DNA from: Ignavibacteria bacterium
Lineage (GTDB): Bacteria > Bacteroidota > Ignavibacteria > Tepidaquicellales > Tepidaquicellaceae
Length of the DNA: 64,000 nt
Direction of reading: 5' to 3'
Assembly: GCA_019694675.1 (NCBI GenBank)
Contig: JAIBBK010000025.1
Coordinates: forward strand, 1 to 64,000
Of this stretch, positions 16,713 to 25,142 are shown in pieces (the first letter of the stretch is position 1; every line of letters starts with the position of its first letter). The notes beneath the pieces were generated by a model that ran no database searches, had not been told where the DNA came from, and saw nothing but the letters and a program-made list of their open reading frames with translations. Both the position numbers and the translations under genes were made by a program.

Positions 16713-16720
16713 CAAAATTA
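16713..16720 (-). promoter_or_regulatory. Candidate -10/-7 box for the ARPP-1 gene
   Basis: On the minus strand TAATTTTG fits the TAnnTTTG -7 pattern and lies 28 bases before the ATG. No good -35 box is present at normal spacing. The right arm of the 47-nt dyad ends 13 bases further upstream, so expression may depend on a factor bound there. Confidence 0.4.
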
Positions 16721-16733
16721 GGATTTTCACAAA

Positions 16734-16780
16734 TGCAATAAGTTTCCGCAACGTTGCTGTAACGTTGAAGGAATATTGCA
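16734..16780. promoter_or_regulatory. 47-nt interrupted dyad upstream of the ARPP-1 gene
   Basis: Three nested pairs of arms share one centre: TGCAATA/TATTGCA (outer, 7 bp), TTCC/GGAA (middle, 4 bp) and CAACGTT/AACGTTG (inner, 7 bp) around a 5-base loop. That is 18 pairs with only small bulges. Its centre is about 50 bases upstream of the predicted transcription start. It has no U-tract and is not between the end of a gene and a terminator. It looks like an operator for a dimeric regulator, possibly the CARF-like protein of the same block, or a structured leader. Confidence 0.65.
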
Positions 16781-16814
16781 GTAACGGATCCCCCTTTATC
16801 TTAAATACTCAGAT

Positions 16815-17591
16815 TCAGGGTGATTTTGGCGAGTCCGGAAAAAATTCTTTTGAGAAAATTTCCAGAAGTCTGCGGATCTTGACCGGGGAGATAAAGTTCA
16901 GTTGATCAAATTTAAGCATCTCTAAAACTTCATCGGGGATACATTGTTGTATCCGTTCTGTTTTGATAGGCAATTGAAATCTGAGATCACTTGATTTCAT
17001 TGGTGTAATTGGTTCTCGCAGTATCAGCCCGCTTTCCTCGGACCTGTCATGTGCTTCCTTTCTCTCTGTTGCATGCTTTTTTGCCTTCCTAACGATCCTT
17101 CTCCAGATGTTCCAGCCTTTGTTCGGTTCAATGTTCAACTCCCTCGCAACTTCGGATATCAAACCGTGGCCGCTTGCATCTGTGATAACTTTGCTCAACG
17201 TATTGAGGAACTCCTTCTCTTCATCACTGAGGACCTTTTTCAAGCTTGCAACGAAATGGTGAATGGAATTGAAGCCATCGGGAACGAATATCTCCGTATC
17301 CTCCGTATCCGGGATCTCATCAGCTTCTTCCTGAATTGTTACGATGGAGATGACCTTATTGAACCTGTCCCTTTTTACAAAATCTATTAATTTATTCTTA
17401 AATATCGTGACGAAGAACGCGCGTGCATTGCCCCTGTTTTCGTCATACTTTTTGAGGAATACAATTACCGTGTCCTGGAATAAGTCCTCGCAGATATCTT
17501 TGCGGAGATTGAAGTGGTTGTTGTGAGCAAGTATTTCATTCTTGAACTTAATGAACTCTTCATAAGTATTTTCAAGGCTTTCTAAAGCCAT
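16815..17591 (-). CDS. Sigma-70-like (ECF-type) RNA polymerase sigma factor
   Basis: A 258-aa protein with a sigma region 2-like segment (residues about 30-75): EDLFQDTVIVFLKKYDENRG followed by FFVTIFKNKLIDFVKRDRF. A helix-turn-helix candidate similar to region 4 lies near 140-170 (LISEVARELNIEPNKGWNIW). The last 90 residues are an extension not typical of simple ECF factors. It probably directs RNA polymerase to a small regulon. GGAGG lies 5 bases before the ATG. It stands between the CARF-like regulator (67 bases upstream) and ARPP-1. An alternative is a sigma-like transcription factor without polymerase activity. Confidence 0.75.
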   Translation of the reverse strand: MALESLENTYEEFIKFKNEILAHNNHFNLRKDICEDLFQDTVIVFLKKYDENRGNARAFFVTIFKNKLIDFVKRDRFNKVISIVTIQEEADEIPDTEDTEIFVPDGFNSIHHFVASLKKVLSDEEKEFLNTLSKVITDASGHGLISEVARELNIEPNKGWNIWRRIVRKAKKHATERKEAHDRSEESGLILREPITPMKSSDLRFQLPIKTERIQQCIPDEVLEMLKFDQLNFISPVKIRRLLEIFSKEFFPDSPKSP

Positions 17592-17658
17592 ATTGGCCTC
17601 CGTTGTATTTATATTATTAGATTCCTGTTACTGTGATAATGCCCTGCGGCAGGCGAAG

Positions 17659-18501
17659 CTACCTGATGGTGATCAGCTGTTTCTCCAGATTGATACCGTA
17701 CCTCTTCGAGTATTTCTTTCCTTCACTTTCAATTAGAAAATATCTTGCATAAACGTCATGCTTAAGCAGTCTCTTTATCTTTTTATTCATTCTTGTAACA
17801 TTCGCCCTGAATGTGGAGCATGCAATTGACTTTGCCTTCTCAAGCGTGATCCTTGCAGATTCTGCATCCGGGAAAAACTCGTTATGGTAACCGAGGACAT
17901 GCACGAAGAACTCTTCCGGAACATTAGCTATGCCAAATCTCAGATAATCCCTGCCTTCCATTGCACGCCGGGCAAATATAACATAATAGACGAACTCCAT
18001 CGGGCTGAGTATCAATTCCTTCTCGCCAATGTGTACTTCTGCTTTCTGCCTGTTGATCTTAAGTCTTGGCAATGCAGACTTCTTAAGCTCCTTGTTTTCC
18101 TTTACTATCCTTTCGATGCGGGGCAATGCCGCACTTAATTTTACCGGCCGAACCACAGGCACTCCCCACTTCGGGTCATCGCTTCTTACAAGCTTCAGGG
18201 GGAAAGCTCCGGATTCGGCAATGAGTATCCAGCAGGCCTGCATTGAGGGAGTGCCTGAGGATATTGCCGCTATGTATTGTCTGTTCTTCTCCTGAACCGA
18301 TTCGAGGTATGCAAGGAGTTTAGGATATATCTCATTGTGGTCTGTCGGATCCTTGATCTTAAGCTCCCTAAGTACCACGCTCCTGCAAAGACCTCTCTTT
18401 GTGAGCTGTGAACTTACATACTCACCGATATCTTCAAAATCATAAAACTGGCTTTCACTCCAGAGAAGGTGGATCTCGTCGATCTTGTCGTTCACCGCCA
18501 C
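17659..18501 (-). CDS. CARF-like ligand-sensing protein with C-terminal winged-helix-like domain
   Basis: The first canonical start (GTG at 18501) gives 280 aa. The N-terminal half looks like a CARF domain: alternating strand-helix pattern, a strand before SSGTPSMQ near residue 80 (matching the GT-x-M nucleotide-binding loop of RtcR-like and CRISPR-associated CARF proteins) and a following helix. The C-terminal half, from about 145, has a winged-helix-like region with a LSPMEFVYYVIFARRA core, similar in pattern to DNA-binding effectors. There are no cas genes in the window. It may sense a nucleotide or RNA-damage signal. Coding homology continues upstream of 18501 (see 18502-18579). Confidence 0.7.
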   Translation of the reverse strand: MAVNDKIDEIHLLWSESQFYDFEDIGEYVSSQLTKRGLCRSVVLRELKIKDPTDHNEIYPKLLAYLESVQEKNRQYIAAISSGTPSMQACWILIAESGAFPLKLVRSDDPKWGVPVVRPVKLSAALPRIERIVKENKELKKSALPRLKINRQKAEVHIGEKELILSPMEFVYYVIFARRAMEGRDYLRFGIANVPEEFFVHVLGYHNEFFPDAESARITLEKAKSIACSTFRANVTRMNKKIKRLLKHDVYARYFLIESEGKKYSKRYGINLEKQLITIR

Positions 18502-18579
18502 GGTCAGAATTGCGCCGTCCTTTACTCTGTTGTTGTCATTTAGGCCTACAAATGAGAATAAGATCTTCTTTTTTGAGAT
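18502..18579 (-). other. Upstream coding extension of the CARF-like gene, no canonical start
   Basis: The same frame stays open upstream of the GTG to a TAA at 18598-18600. Hand translation gives SKKKILFSFVGLNDNNRVKD and then GAILTVAVND into the called protein. The ILFSFVGLND strand followed by an ILT strand is how CARF domains usually begin. There is no ATG, GTG or TTG between the TAA and 18501; the natural start position would be ATC at 18577-18579, giving a 306-aa protein. Either the gene uses an AUC start, or the sequence has an error or mutation here. Confidence 0.6.
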
Positions 18580-18617
18580 ACTGCTGATGATTTTGGTTTA
18601 AGAAATTGTTTGCGGCA

Positions 18618-18645
18618 AAAATAGTCAAAATGATTTTCAGAACAA
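18618..18645 (-). promoter_or_regulatory. Promoter of the CARF-like gene
   Basis: On the minus strand TTGTTC (18640-18645), a 16-base spacer and TATTTT (18618-18623) form a sigma-70-like promoter. The same bases also fit the Bacteroidota pattern TTTG-N19-TATTTTTG. Transcription should start near 18611, only 10 bases before the in-frame TAA at 18600. This supports translation starting in the 18579 region and not far upstream. Confidence 0.6.
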
Positions 18646-18847
18646 AACTTTGCCTTAGCATTGTTCACATTCGCCGCGGCATATTGACCCAACTCCGAAA
18701 CTGCTCCCTTTGTCTCTTGTTTGAATTCTACACATGACATCATAATTGCTTTCATTCTAATTTTCATCATTCTAATTTTACGCCATGTTTCAGCTCAGCT
18801 ATCCGGAAAGATATCTCACATAAACTTACCGAAAGGAGTATTTGCAT

Positions 18848-19384
18848 ATGAACGCAGCGCACTTTCACCTTATCATAAATCATTTCCCGGTCATTGGCAC
18901 CATCATAACAATGTTCCTGCTTTTCATCGGCATCCTCAAAAAAAGCGATGATGTAAAAAAAGCTGCAATGCTTGTGCTGATTCTGACTGCAGTTGTGACA
19001 ATACCTGTTTATGTCTCCGGTGACGGAGCTCAGGAGATGATCGAGGGGAACTATGATGATGTGGATGAGCAGTACATTGACCAGCACGAAGACTTTGCGC
19101 TTTACAGCTTCATAGCAATGGACATTGTCGGCGCACTGGCAATTCTGTCCATGTTCCTTTACAGAAAGCCGAAGGAAATTTCAAATTCATTTGCGGTACT
19201 CATGTTCGCACTTGTTCTTGCAGTCAACGGTATGATGGCTTACACGGCGAACCTGGGTGGAAAGATACATCACCCTGAGATCAGGTCCGATGCCGGGCAA
19301 AATGATTCATCCGGTGAGTCCGATGACCAGGGGAAGGAAAATGAGGGGAAGAAGGAAAAAGAGGATGATAAGGATGAACACTGA
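18848..19384 (+). CDS. Membrane protein with four helices and a charged tail (DUF2231-like)
   Basis: A 178-aa inner-membrane protein. Four hydrophobic segments follow an N-terminal MNAAHFHLIINHFPVIGT. The HxH and NHFP histidines recall DUF2231 heme-related membrane proteins, but I cannot confirm heme binding. The last 35 residues are strongly charged (SSGESDDQGKENEGKKEK). I chose the ATG at 18848 because AAGGAG lies nine bases upstream; a TTG six bases earlier adds nothing. It is transcribed away from the CARF block and is followed by convergent rluD. Confidence 0.75.
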   Translation: MNAAHFHLIINHFPVIGTIITMFLLFIGILKKSDDVKKAAMLVLILTAVVTIPVYVSGDGAQEMIEGNYDDVDEQYIDQHEDFALYSFIAMDIVGALAILSMFLYRKPKEISNSFAVLMFALVLAVNGMMAYTANLGGKIHHPEIRSDAGQNDSSGESDDQGKENEGKKEKEDDKDEH

Positions 19385-19397
19385 AAAGCCGGTCCGC

Positions 19398-20405
19398 CTA
19401 AACTGTTCGTTTTGAATTCAGCAGATCCTCAAGCTTGTCCAGAACCCTTTGAATGTCATCAGGAAGTTCTGATTCAAACCTCAGTTTTTCTCGTGATGAA
19501 GGATGGATAAATCCGAGAACTCTTGCATGAAGCGCCTGCCTCGGCATGATCTCAAGAAGATTCTTGGCAGTTGATACAAGTCTTGATGTTTTGTTCACGG
19601 AGTGCGGCTCCCTTCCGCCGTATGTTTCATCACCAAATACGGGATGCCCCTCATAAGCCATATGGACCCTGATCTGATGAGTTCTGCCGGTTTCGAGATT
19701 CAGTTTCACAAGCGACAGGAATTCAAACTCCGCGATCACTTCATAATGAGTCACCGCTTTCTTGCCTGATTCATCGCCATCCTTAAGGACAGCAACCTTC
19801 TTTCTGTCACGCTTGTCTCTTCCCAGCCGTGTTTCAATCGTCCCCTTTGATTGTCTGAACTTTCCCCAAACCAGTGCATTGTATTCGCGCTCTATGGTAT
19901 GGTGAAAGAACTGTTCCGACAGTTTTCTGTGAGTCACCTCATCTTTGGCAATGACTATCAGGCCGGAAGTGTCCTTATCCAGTCTGTGGACAATGCCTGC
20001 CCTTTCGAAACCGTTCAGCTTTGACAGCGAGCCGTCATGCAGTCCCGAATAGTAAAGGACGGCATTTACGAGCGTCCCGCTGTAATTCTTATACGCAGGA
20101 TGAACAACCATTCCCGCCGGCTTGTTTATCACCATGAGATTTGGATCTTCATATCTGATGTCAAGCGGGATGTTCTCAGGAAGCACATCCTGCTTCTCCG
20201 GCACGTCAAGTTCTATCTCTATCTCGTCTTCGGGTTTTACAAGGTAGTTCGATTTAACAACTTCTCCGTTAACGGTCACATAGCCTAGGTCAATCGCCTT
20301 CTGAACTTTGGTCCTCGACGCATTCTCAATGAAGCGCGCAATGTATTTGTCAATTCTCTCTCTTTCGCCGATCTTCGGAACCGTCAGACTGTGAAATCTT
20401 TCCAA
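19398..20405 (-). CDS. rluD: Large-subunit rRNA pseudouridine synthase, RluD family
   Basis: A 335-aa RluA/RluD-family enzyme that isomerises uridines of 23S rRNA. An N-terminal S4 RNA-binding domain (about residues 15-70) precedes the catalytic domain with GIVHRLDKDTSGLIVIAK, where the Asp is catalytic, and later ETGRTHQIRVH. RluD is the most likely member because it carries S4 and has this length, but site specificity is not certain. A TATTTTTG box on the minus strand at 20426-20433 may be its promoter. Confidence 0.9.
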   Translation of the reverse strand: MERFHSLTVPKIGERERIDKYIARFIENASRTKVQKAIDLGYVTVNGEVVKSNYLVKPEDEIEIELDVPEKQDVLPENIPLDIRYEDPNLMVINKPAGMVVHPAYKNYSGTLVNAVLYYSGLHDGSLSKLNGFERAGIVHRLDKDTSGLIVIAKDEVTHRKLSEQFFHHTIEREYNALVWGKFRQSKGTIETRLGRDKRDRKKVAVLKDGDESGKKAVTHYEVIAEFEFLSLVKLNLETGRTHQIRVHMAYEGHPVFGDETYGGREPHSVNKTSRLVSTAKNLLEIMPRQALHARVLGFIHPSSREKLRFESELPDDIQRVLDKLEDLLNSKRTV

Positions 20406-20537
20406 ATGATTTTTATTGATCTCTGCAAAAATAGCAGAATCATTTGTAAGATTGACAGACTATGAGTCATCACCGGCAATTGCATAACATACTCGGGCAA
20501 AATTGCTTAGCTTTGATAAACTCGGGAGGCTCATTAT

Positions 20538-21785
20538 ATGAAACAGAGATTGAGGCCTGCGGCATTGATGTTCCTGCTATTGGCCGCGTCCGGATCACCG
20601 GCGCAGTGGGTTGTACAGCATACTCCGTCCTTAGCGCAGACCATATCTGCACTGAGATTTTATGACGCCAATACGGGCTATCACACTTCGAGCCTGTTCA
20701 ACGGTTCAACCCTGAACATCTACAAGACAACTAACGGAGGCATGAATTACACAGCGCAGAATTCGGGTTACACTTCTCAGAGATTCATGTCAATATGGAT
20801 CATTCATCCGGACACTGTGTTCATAAGCGGAAACTACGGCAAGATCCTACGAACATATAACGGCGGCGGCAACTGGATAACGGTAAACTCAGACACTATG
20901 ATTCAGTACTGGGGACTGCAATTTGTAAATTCATCCACAGGCTTTGCCGCAGGAAGTTTTGGCAAGATCATAAGAACCGTTAACAAAGGAGACAACTGGA
21001 CCACACTGAATACAGGAGTAACTTCGGCTCTTGACGGCCTGTGTTTCCTGGATGATAATACAGGTTATGCGGGAGGATCCAATGTGATAATGAAGACAAC
21101 GAACTCCGGCGAGACCTGGACATTACAGCAGGGAATATTCTCTTCCTTTGAAACAGCTACCGCAATCGTGTTCAGAGATCAGAACACCGGATACTACGCA
21201 ACAAATGCAGGGAGAATTGTAAAGACAACTAACGGTGGCGGAAACTGGTCTGAAGTTTACTTTAATTCCGGAGTGGCAGTATGGGGACTGAGTTTTACTG
21301 ATGACAATACGGGTTTCGGATGCCGGTCAGATGGCACCGTGCTGAGGACGACAGACGCCGGCAACTCCTGGGGAGTTCAAAATACGCCATTGTCGGAGAA
21401 TCTTTATGAAATGGACTTTCCCGATTCACAAACAGGATATATCGGTGCATGGTCAGGGAAGGTGCTTAAAACCACCAACGGAGGCCTCACATTCATTGGC
21501 GGGTCAGAATCATTGACGCCGGGAAGATTATCGATTTGGCAGATCTTTCCGAATCCGTTCAACCCGGAAACCAGGATAAGTTATATGCTTGCTGAAAAGC
21601 ATGCACTGAGGATCTCGGTTCATGACGTTTTGGGAAGAGAGGTCGCAGTGCTCTTTGACGGTGTTGCAGGTGAAGGCCCCGGAGAGGTCTTATGGAATTC
21701 CGGAGAGTTGTCTGCAGGGATCTACTTTGTCAGATTCAGCGACGGCATCACTGTATCAGTAAGGAGAGCCTTGCTATTGAAATGA
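20538..21785 (+). CDS. T9SS-secreted YCF48/BNR-type beta-propeller protein
   Basis: A 415-aa secreted protein. After a signal peptide (cut near SGSPA-Q, residue 22) come seven repeats of the type KTTNGGGNW or RTTDAGNSW, as in YCF48/Hcf136 propellers. The last 80 residues are a type A T9SS sorting domain (FPNPFNPETRISYML near the start, SAGIYFVRF near the end), so it should cross the outer membrane through the type IX system. Despite similarity to a photosystem II assembly factor, no photosynthesis genes are near. GGGAGG stands nine bases before the ATG. Confidence 0.87.
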   Translation: MKQRLRPAALMFLLLAASGSPAQWVVQHTPSLAQTISALRFYDANTGYHTSSLFNGSTLNIYKTTNGGMNYTAQNSGYTSQRFMSIWIIHPDTVFISGNYGKILRTYNGGGNWITVNSDTMIQYWGLQFVNSSTGFAAGSFGKIIRTVNKGDNWTTLNTGVTSALDGLCFLDDNTGYAGGSNVIMKTTNSGETWTLQQGIFSSFETATAIVFRDQNTGYYATNAGRIVKTTNGGGNWSEVYFNSGVAVWGLSFTDDNTGFGCRSDGTVLRTTDAGNSWGVQNTPLSENLYEMDFPDSQTGYIGAWSGKVLKTTNGGLTFIGGSESLTPGRLSIWQIFPNPFNPETRISYMLAEKHALRISVHDVLGREVAVLFDGVAGEGPGEVLWNSGELSAGIYFVRFSDGITVSVRRALLLK

Positions 21786-21807
21786 ACTTCAAATCAAATT
21801 CACAGGA

Positions 21808-22278
21808 ATGAATGCTCAAAAACTTAAGCGGCACGGCCTGATATTTTTTGCACTTAGCGCTTTGTTATGTGTTTCATGCGGCGATGACCCGCAATCTCCG
21901 CAGACAACAGGGAAAGTGCTTTTGGCGGAAGTGGCCGGCGATTCAGTAAGCACGAATTTCGGGACATCAACAAAGAGCCAGAATGTGAGCACTTCAAGGC
22001 TTGACTTTACAGACCGCGACAGCGCTGAGATAAGCTTCTCATATGCAGGCAATTCGAACAACTCTGCTGTCCCGCTGACTATCTCATTTACATCAACGGT
22101 TTCCGACTCTGTCATTTACTCATCTACTGGACTGATCCTGAATTCCGCCGAACATAGCATAACAATAACTTTGCCCTCGCCTAAGGTGAAAGAATACTTC
22201 TTCTATACGATCAAAGTTGTCTCAGGGGCAGGTTACGGATTCTTCAGATTCAGAGACATGAAAATTTACAAGAAGTAA
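21808..22278 (+). CDS. Hypothetical lipoprotein
   Basis: A 156-aa protein with a lipoprotein signal: hydrophobic residues 10-22 lead to ALLCVSC, and the Cys is followed by GDDPQSP. The rest is rich in Ser/Thr and beta-prone, with no recognised domain. It lies 22 bases after the YCF48-like gene and is probably co-transcribed. The Asp residues after the Cys do not let me place it firmly at inner or outer membrane. Confidence 0.7.
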   Translation: MNAQKLKRHGLIFFALSALLCVSCGDDPQSPQTTGKVLLAEVAGDSVSTNFGTSTKSQNVSTSRLDFTDRDSAEISFSYAGNSNNSAVPLTISFTSTVSDSVIYSSTGLILNSAEHSITITLPSPKVKEYFFYTIKVVSGAGYGFFRFRDMKIYKK

Positions 22279-22493
22279 TGTCTTCTCATTTCTTACACAA
22301 ATGTCCCGGTGAATTTATTCTCCGGTTCATGGGAATGGTCTCAGTGTATGGTAATACTGCTTGTTCAGGCAATTGGACCGGAGATTCCCATATTCTTTTA
22401 AGACCTTTCTTTGCAGGAAAAATTTTCTATCTTTCCCCGTTCATAACATACTTCACATAATGCATCTAAACCACATATTTTTCAGAAACTAAA

Positions 22494-24953
22494 ATGAGTA
22501 TGATGCAAAGATCATCACCAATAAAACTGAGTGTGAAGAGTTTACTTAACATTTTGCTCCTGATCGGAGGGATTTGTTTATCTCATATTATGAGCGGCTG
22601 TTCCGGTTCCGAGGAAGAGGAAGTGCTCACTAAGAGGCAAACAGATTCCATAATGACCTATTCGGTCCTTCAGGAGTCATTCGGTTACTACAAGAAAGCT
22701 CTCGCACAGAATGAATCCGGCGATCCGCGCACTGCCGCTGATTTTTTTGAAAAGGCACTGAAGAAGCTGAACAACACAAATTTGTCCGTACTCAATGATC
22801 CGCTATGCTATAACTGGAAGAAGGATTACGAGGAACTTGCAAGAAGCATTGTACAGGACTACCTCATCACACAAAGCGAGATAGACAATTCGAGCCTCGT
22901 ATTTGATTATGCCTCGAAACTTTCGATCAGTTACGAGAAGATTGAGCATAAGTCATACGAGTCTGAACCGCTTCCCGAAGGCAGGGATGTACCGCTGGTA
23001 AGGAATTCAGTAGTTGACGAGTATATAGAGTTTTTCTCAAACACTGACAGGGGCAGAAGTTTCGTTGACAAATGTCTTTACAGGGGCGGGAAATACTTCC
23101 CTCTGATGCGTGCAATACTTCGTGAGAATGACGCTCCTGAAGAACTCATTTATCTGTCAGTTCAGGAGTCGGGTTTGTCGCCTACTATCGTCTCGAGAGC
23201 GGGAGCAGTAGGACTTTGGCAGTTCATGCCTGCAACGGGAAAATCATACGGACTCTATCAGGACGATTACAGGGACGACCGGAGGGATTTTGAAAAGGCA
23301 ACGGATGCTGCGGCTCGCCATCTGAAAGACCTCTACAGAACCTTTGATGACTGGTATCTGGCATTCGCTGCATACAATGCGGGGCCGGGACGTGTGCGAA
23401 AGGCGATCAGCCGAAGCGGTTCGAATGATTTCTGGGTGGCAAGGTCATTCCTTCCCGGTGAAACAAAGAACTATGTTCCTTCGATAATCGCATTGTCGTT
23501 TGTGCTGAGGGACCCGGCCGCTTACGGCTTCAATGAGGTTGAGCTTGCCGAGCCGATAAAGTTTGACAGAGTGGAAGTGCTTGCTAATATGGATCTTCAG
23601 AGAGTTGCCGAAATGTGCGGAACTGACATTGAGACAATCCGTGACCTCAATCCCGAACTTACAAATGACAGGGTTCCGATGTATGATGTTCCGTATCATC
23701 TGAGGATCCCTCACAATACATTCAATACATTTTCTGAAAATTACGCATCGGCAAACGACATTCAAAAAGGTTCGGTGGAGCCTCAGTTTCTGGGACATGA
23801 AGAATTTGGAAGCACCGGAATAGCCGGCACGGAGTTCAGAGTCAACGGATATTCCGTGGAAGACAAGAGCACAATTGGCGCTACCAAAGACAAGGTCAAG
23901 GTCAGCCATGACCTCCTGACAAGCCAGAACCTGCTTTGGCTTTCCAGCTATTATGACGTCAGGCCGGTAGAGATCAGGCTGTGGAACAACATCAACTACG
24001 GTGCTGAACTTCATTCACAGAAAAAAGTGGATATTTATTTGTCGCCGTCAAGGTATGAGAGGATGTTCGGACTTAAGAACACAGGGTCAGTGGAACTTGC
24101 TGATACGAAACAGGATGGCAGTTCTTCAGATTTGGAGAGGAATGTTGATTTGAATGTCACGGAAAGTCCGGATGCTTCGCAGGAATTTCAACCTGAACCT
24201 CCGGCGGAGATTGAACAGTACCTTTCATCCAGTGAACCGATGGAAGGCTCCGAAAACTCAGTTGAACAGACCAAAGAAGATCAGAACACTTCGGTCTCCG
24301 AAAACGTGACACTCGAAGTCGAGCAAGTTAATACAGATCAGAATGATACCCGGCAGGAAGTCGGTTCTGACATGGAAAGCACGCAGTCGTCAGAGGAGTT
24401 GGTCCGTACTGATGGCAATGAGACATCGCAGGAAGATCTCTCAGATGAATTGAGTTATTCCACACATACCGTAATGGAAGGTGAGAACCTTTCCGGGATT
24501 GCCAAGGCAAACAATGTTTCTGTTTCCGAACTGATGAGTTGGAATCAGCTTGAGAGCGACAAAATACTTGTAGGCCAGAAACTGAAGATAAAGGTACAGC
24601 CCCGGTATCATACTGTTTCAGAAGGAGAGAATCTGACGATGATTGCCGGGAAGTACGGAATTGATGTAAACAGTCTGAAGGACATTAACGGCTTGAGCAG
24701 TGATGTAATTGTTCCCGGCCAGAAACTGGCGTTGACAGGAGAAGCCAAGACCGAGAAAAAGACCTCTGCTTCCAGCAGGAAACTTCATACTGTCAAGAAG
24801 GGCGATACTTTGGCTAAGCTAGCAAACATGTACGGAGTAACAGAAGACGAGTTGAGGAAGTGGAACGGAATCAAAGGAGAGAAGATAATGACCGGCCAGG
24901 TTCTGAAGGTGAGCGGAGACCAGGGCAATACGAAGGTAAGGAAGAGGAAGTGA
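22494..24953 (+). CDS. Membrane-bound lytic transglycosylase with LysM domains (MltD-like)
   Basis: An 819-aa envelope lipoprotein (lipobox IMSGC near residue 35). The SLT catalytic domain spans roughly residues 215-345, with the catalytic Glu225 in QESGLSPTIVSRAGAVGLWQ and the AYNAGPGRV motif downstream. Three clear C-terminal LysM repeats (each with a YHTVxxGxxL start) bind peptidoglycan; two weaker LysM-like segments lie near residues 360-410 and 480-520. A Ser/Glu-rich linker separates them. It cleaves glycan strands during wall remodelling. It is larger than E. coli MltD because of the linker and extra repeat. Confidence 0.92.
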   Translation: MSMMQRSSPIKLSVKSLLNILLLIGGICLSHIMSGCSGSEEEEVLTKRQTDSIMTYSVLQESFGYYKKALAQNESGDPRTAADFFEKALKKLNNTNLSVLNDPLCYNWKKDYEELARSIVQDYLITQSEIDNSSLVFDYASKLSISYEKIEHKSYESEPLPEGRDVPLVRNSVVDEYIEFFSNTDRGRSFVDKCLYRGGKYFPLMRAILRENDAPEELIYLSVQESGLSPTIVSRAGAVGLWQFMPATGKSYGLYQDDYRDDRRDFEKATDAAARHLKDLYRTFDDWYLAFAAYNAGPGRVRKAISRSGSNDFWVARSFLPGETKNYVPSIIALSFVLRDPAAYGFNEVELAEPIKFDRVEVLANMDLQRVAEMCGTDIETIRDLNPELTNDRVPMYDVPYHLRIPHNTFNTFSENYASANDIQKGSVEPQFLGHEEFGSTGIAGTEFRVNGYSVEDKSTIGATKDKVKVSHDLLTSQNLLWLSSYYDVRPVEIRLWNNINYGAELHSQKKVDIYLSPSRYERMFGLKNTGSVELADTKQDGSSSDLERNVDLNVTESPDASQEFQPEPPAEIEQYLSSSEPMEGSENSVEQTKEDQNTSVSENVTLEVEQVNTDQNDTRQEVGSDMESTQSSEELVRTDGNETSQEDLSDELSYSTHTVMEGENLSGIAKANNVSVSELMSWNQLESDKILVGQKLKIKVQPRYHTVSEGENLTMIAGKYGIDVNSLKDINGLSSDVIVPGQKLALTGEAKTEKKTSASSRKLHTVKKGDTLAKLANMYGVTEDELRKWNGIKGEKIMTGQVLKVSGDQGNTKVRKRK

Positions 24954-25028
24954 TCCAAAGCATGCCGGGTACCTGCTTCCCTATTGCAATACAGAAGTGA
25001 AGAAGTTATTTTTGCATACTTTAAATTT

Positions 25029-25101
25029 GCTGGCATAGCTCAGCTGGTAGAGCAGCTGATTTGTAATCAGCAGGCCGGGGGTTCAAATCCCTCTGCCAGC
25101 T
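25029..25101 (+). tRNA. tRNA-Thr (anticodon TGT)
   Basis: The acceptor stem GCTGGCA pairs with TGCCAGC, and the anticodon stem GCTGA/TCAGC encloses TTTGTAA with TGT at 25062-25064. The T stem GGGGG/CCCTC surrounds TTCAAAT. The discriminator is T and CCA is not encoded. Confidence 0.95.
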
Positions 25102-25108
25102 CAAACAT

Positions 25109-25142
25109 GACCGGAGTCGGATATCTCGGCTCCGGTCTTTTT
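25109..25142 (+). terminator. Terminator after tRNA-Thr
   Basis: GACCGGAG pairs with CTCCGGTC, and a further inner pairing TCGG/TCGG-type region extends the hairpin partly. It is followed by TTTTT. It starts eight bases after the tRNA. Confidence 0.88.

Noticed and set aside
17641..17658. Small GC-rich palindrome after the CARF gene
   Set aside because: GCC(C)TGC/GCAGGC can pair but has a very short loop and no U-tract; not enough for a terminator.
18546..18770. 74-codon minus-strand ORF overlapping the CARF start region
   Set aside because: It reads a different frame over the promoter and the CARF N-terminus. A one-base slip in the A6 run could join it to the CARF frame, but its sequence does not look like a CARF extension, so it is not used.
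18753..18779. Direct repeat CATTCTAATTTT, two copies 15 bases apart
   Set aside because: Noticed upstream of the membrane protein gene at 18848. It is A+T-rich, short and only two copies, so it may be chance.
22278..22460. 60-codon ORF after the lipoprotein gene
   Set aside because: It has no ribosome binding site, family resemblance or operon logic. It starts on the stop codon of the lipoprotein gene, but the sequence is not protein-like enough to support a gene.
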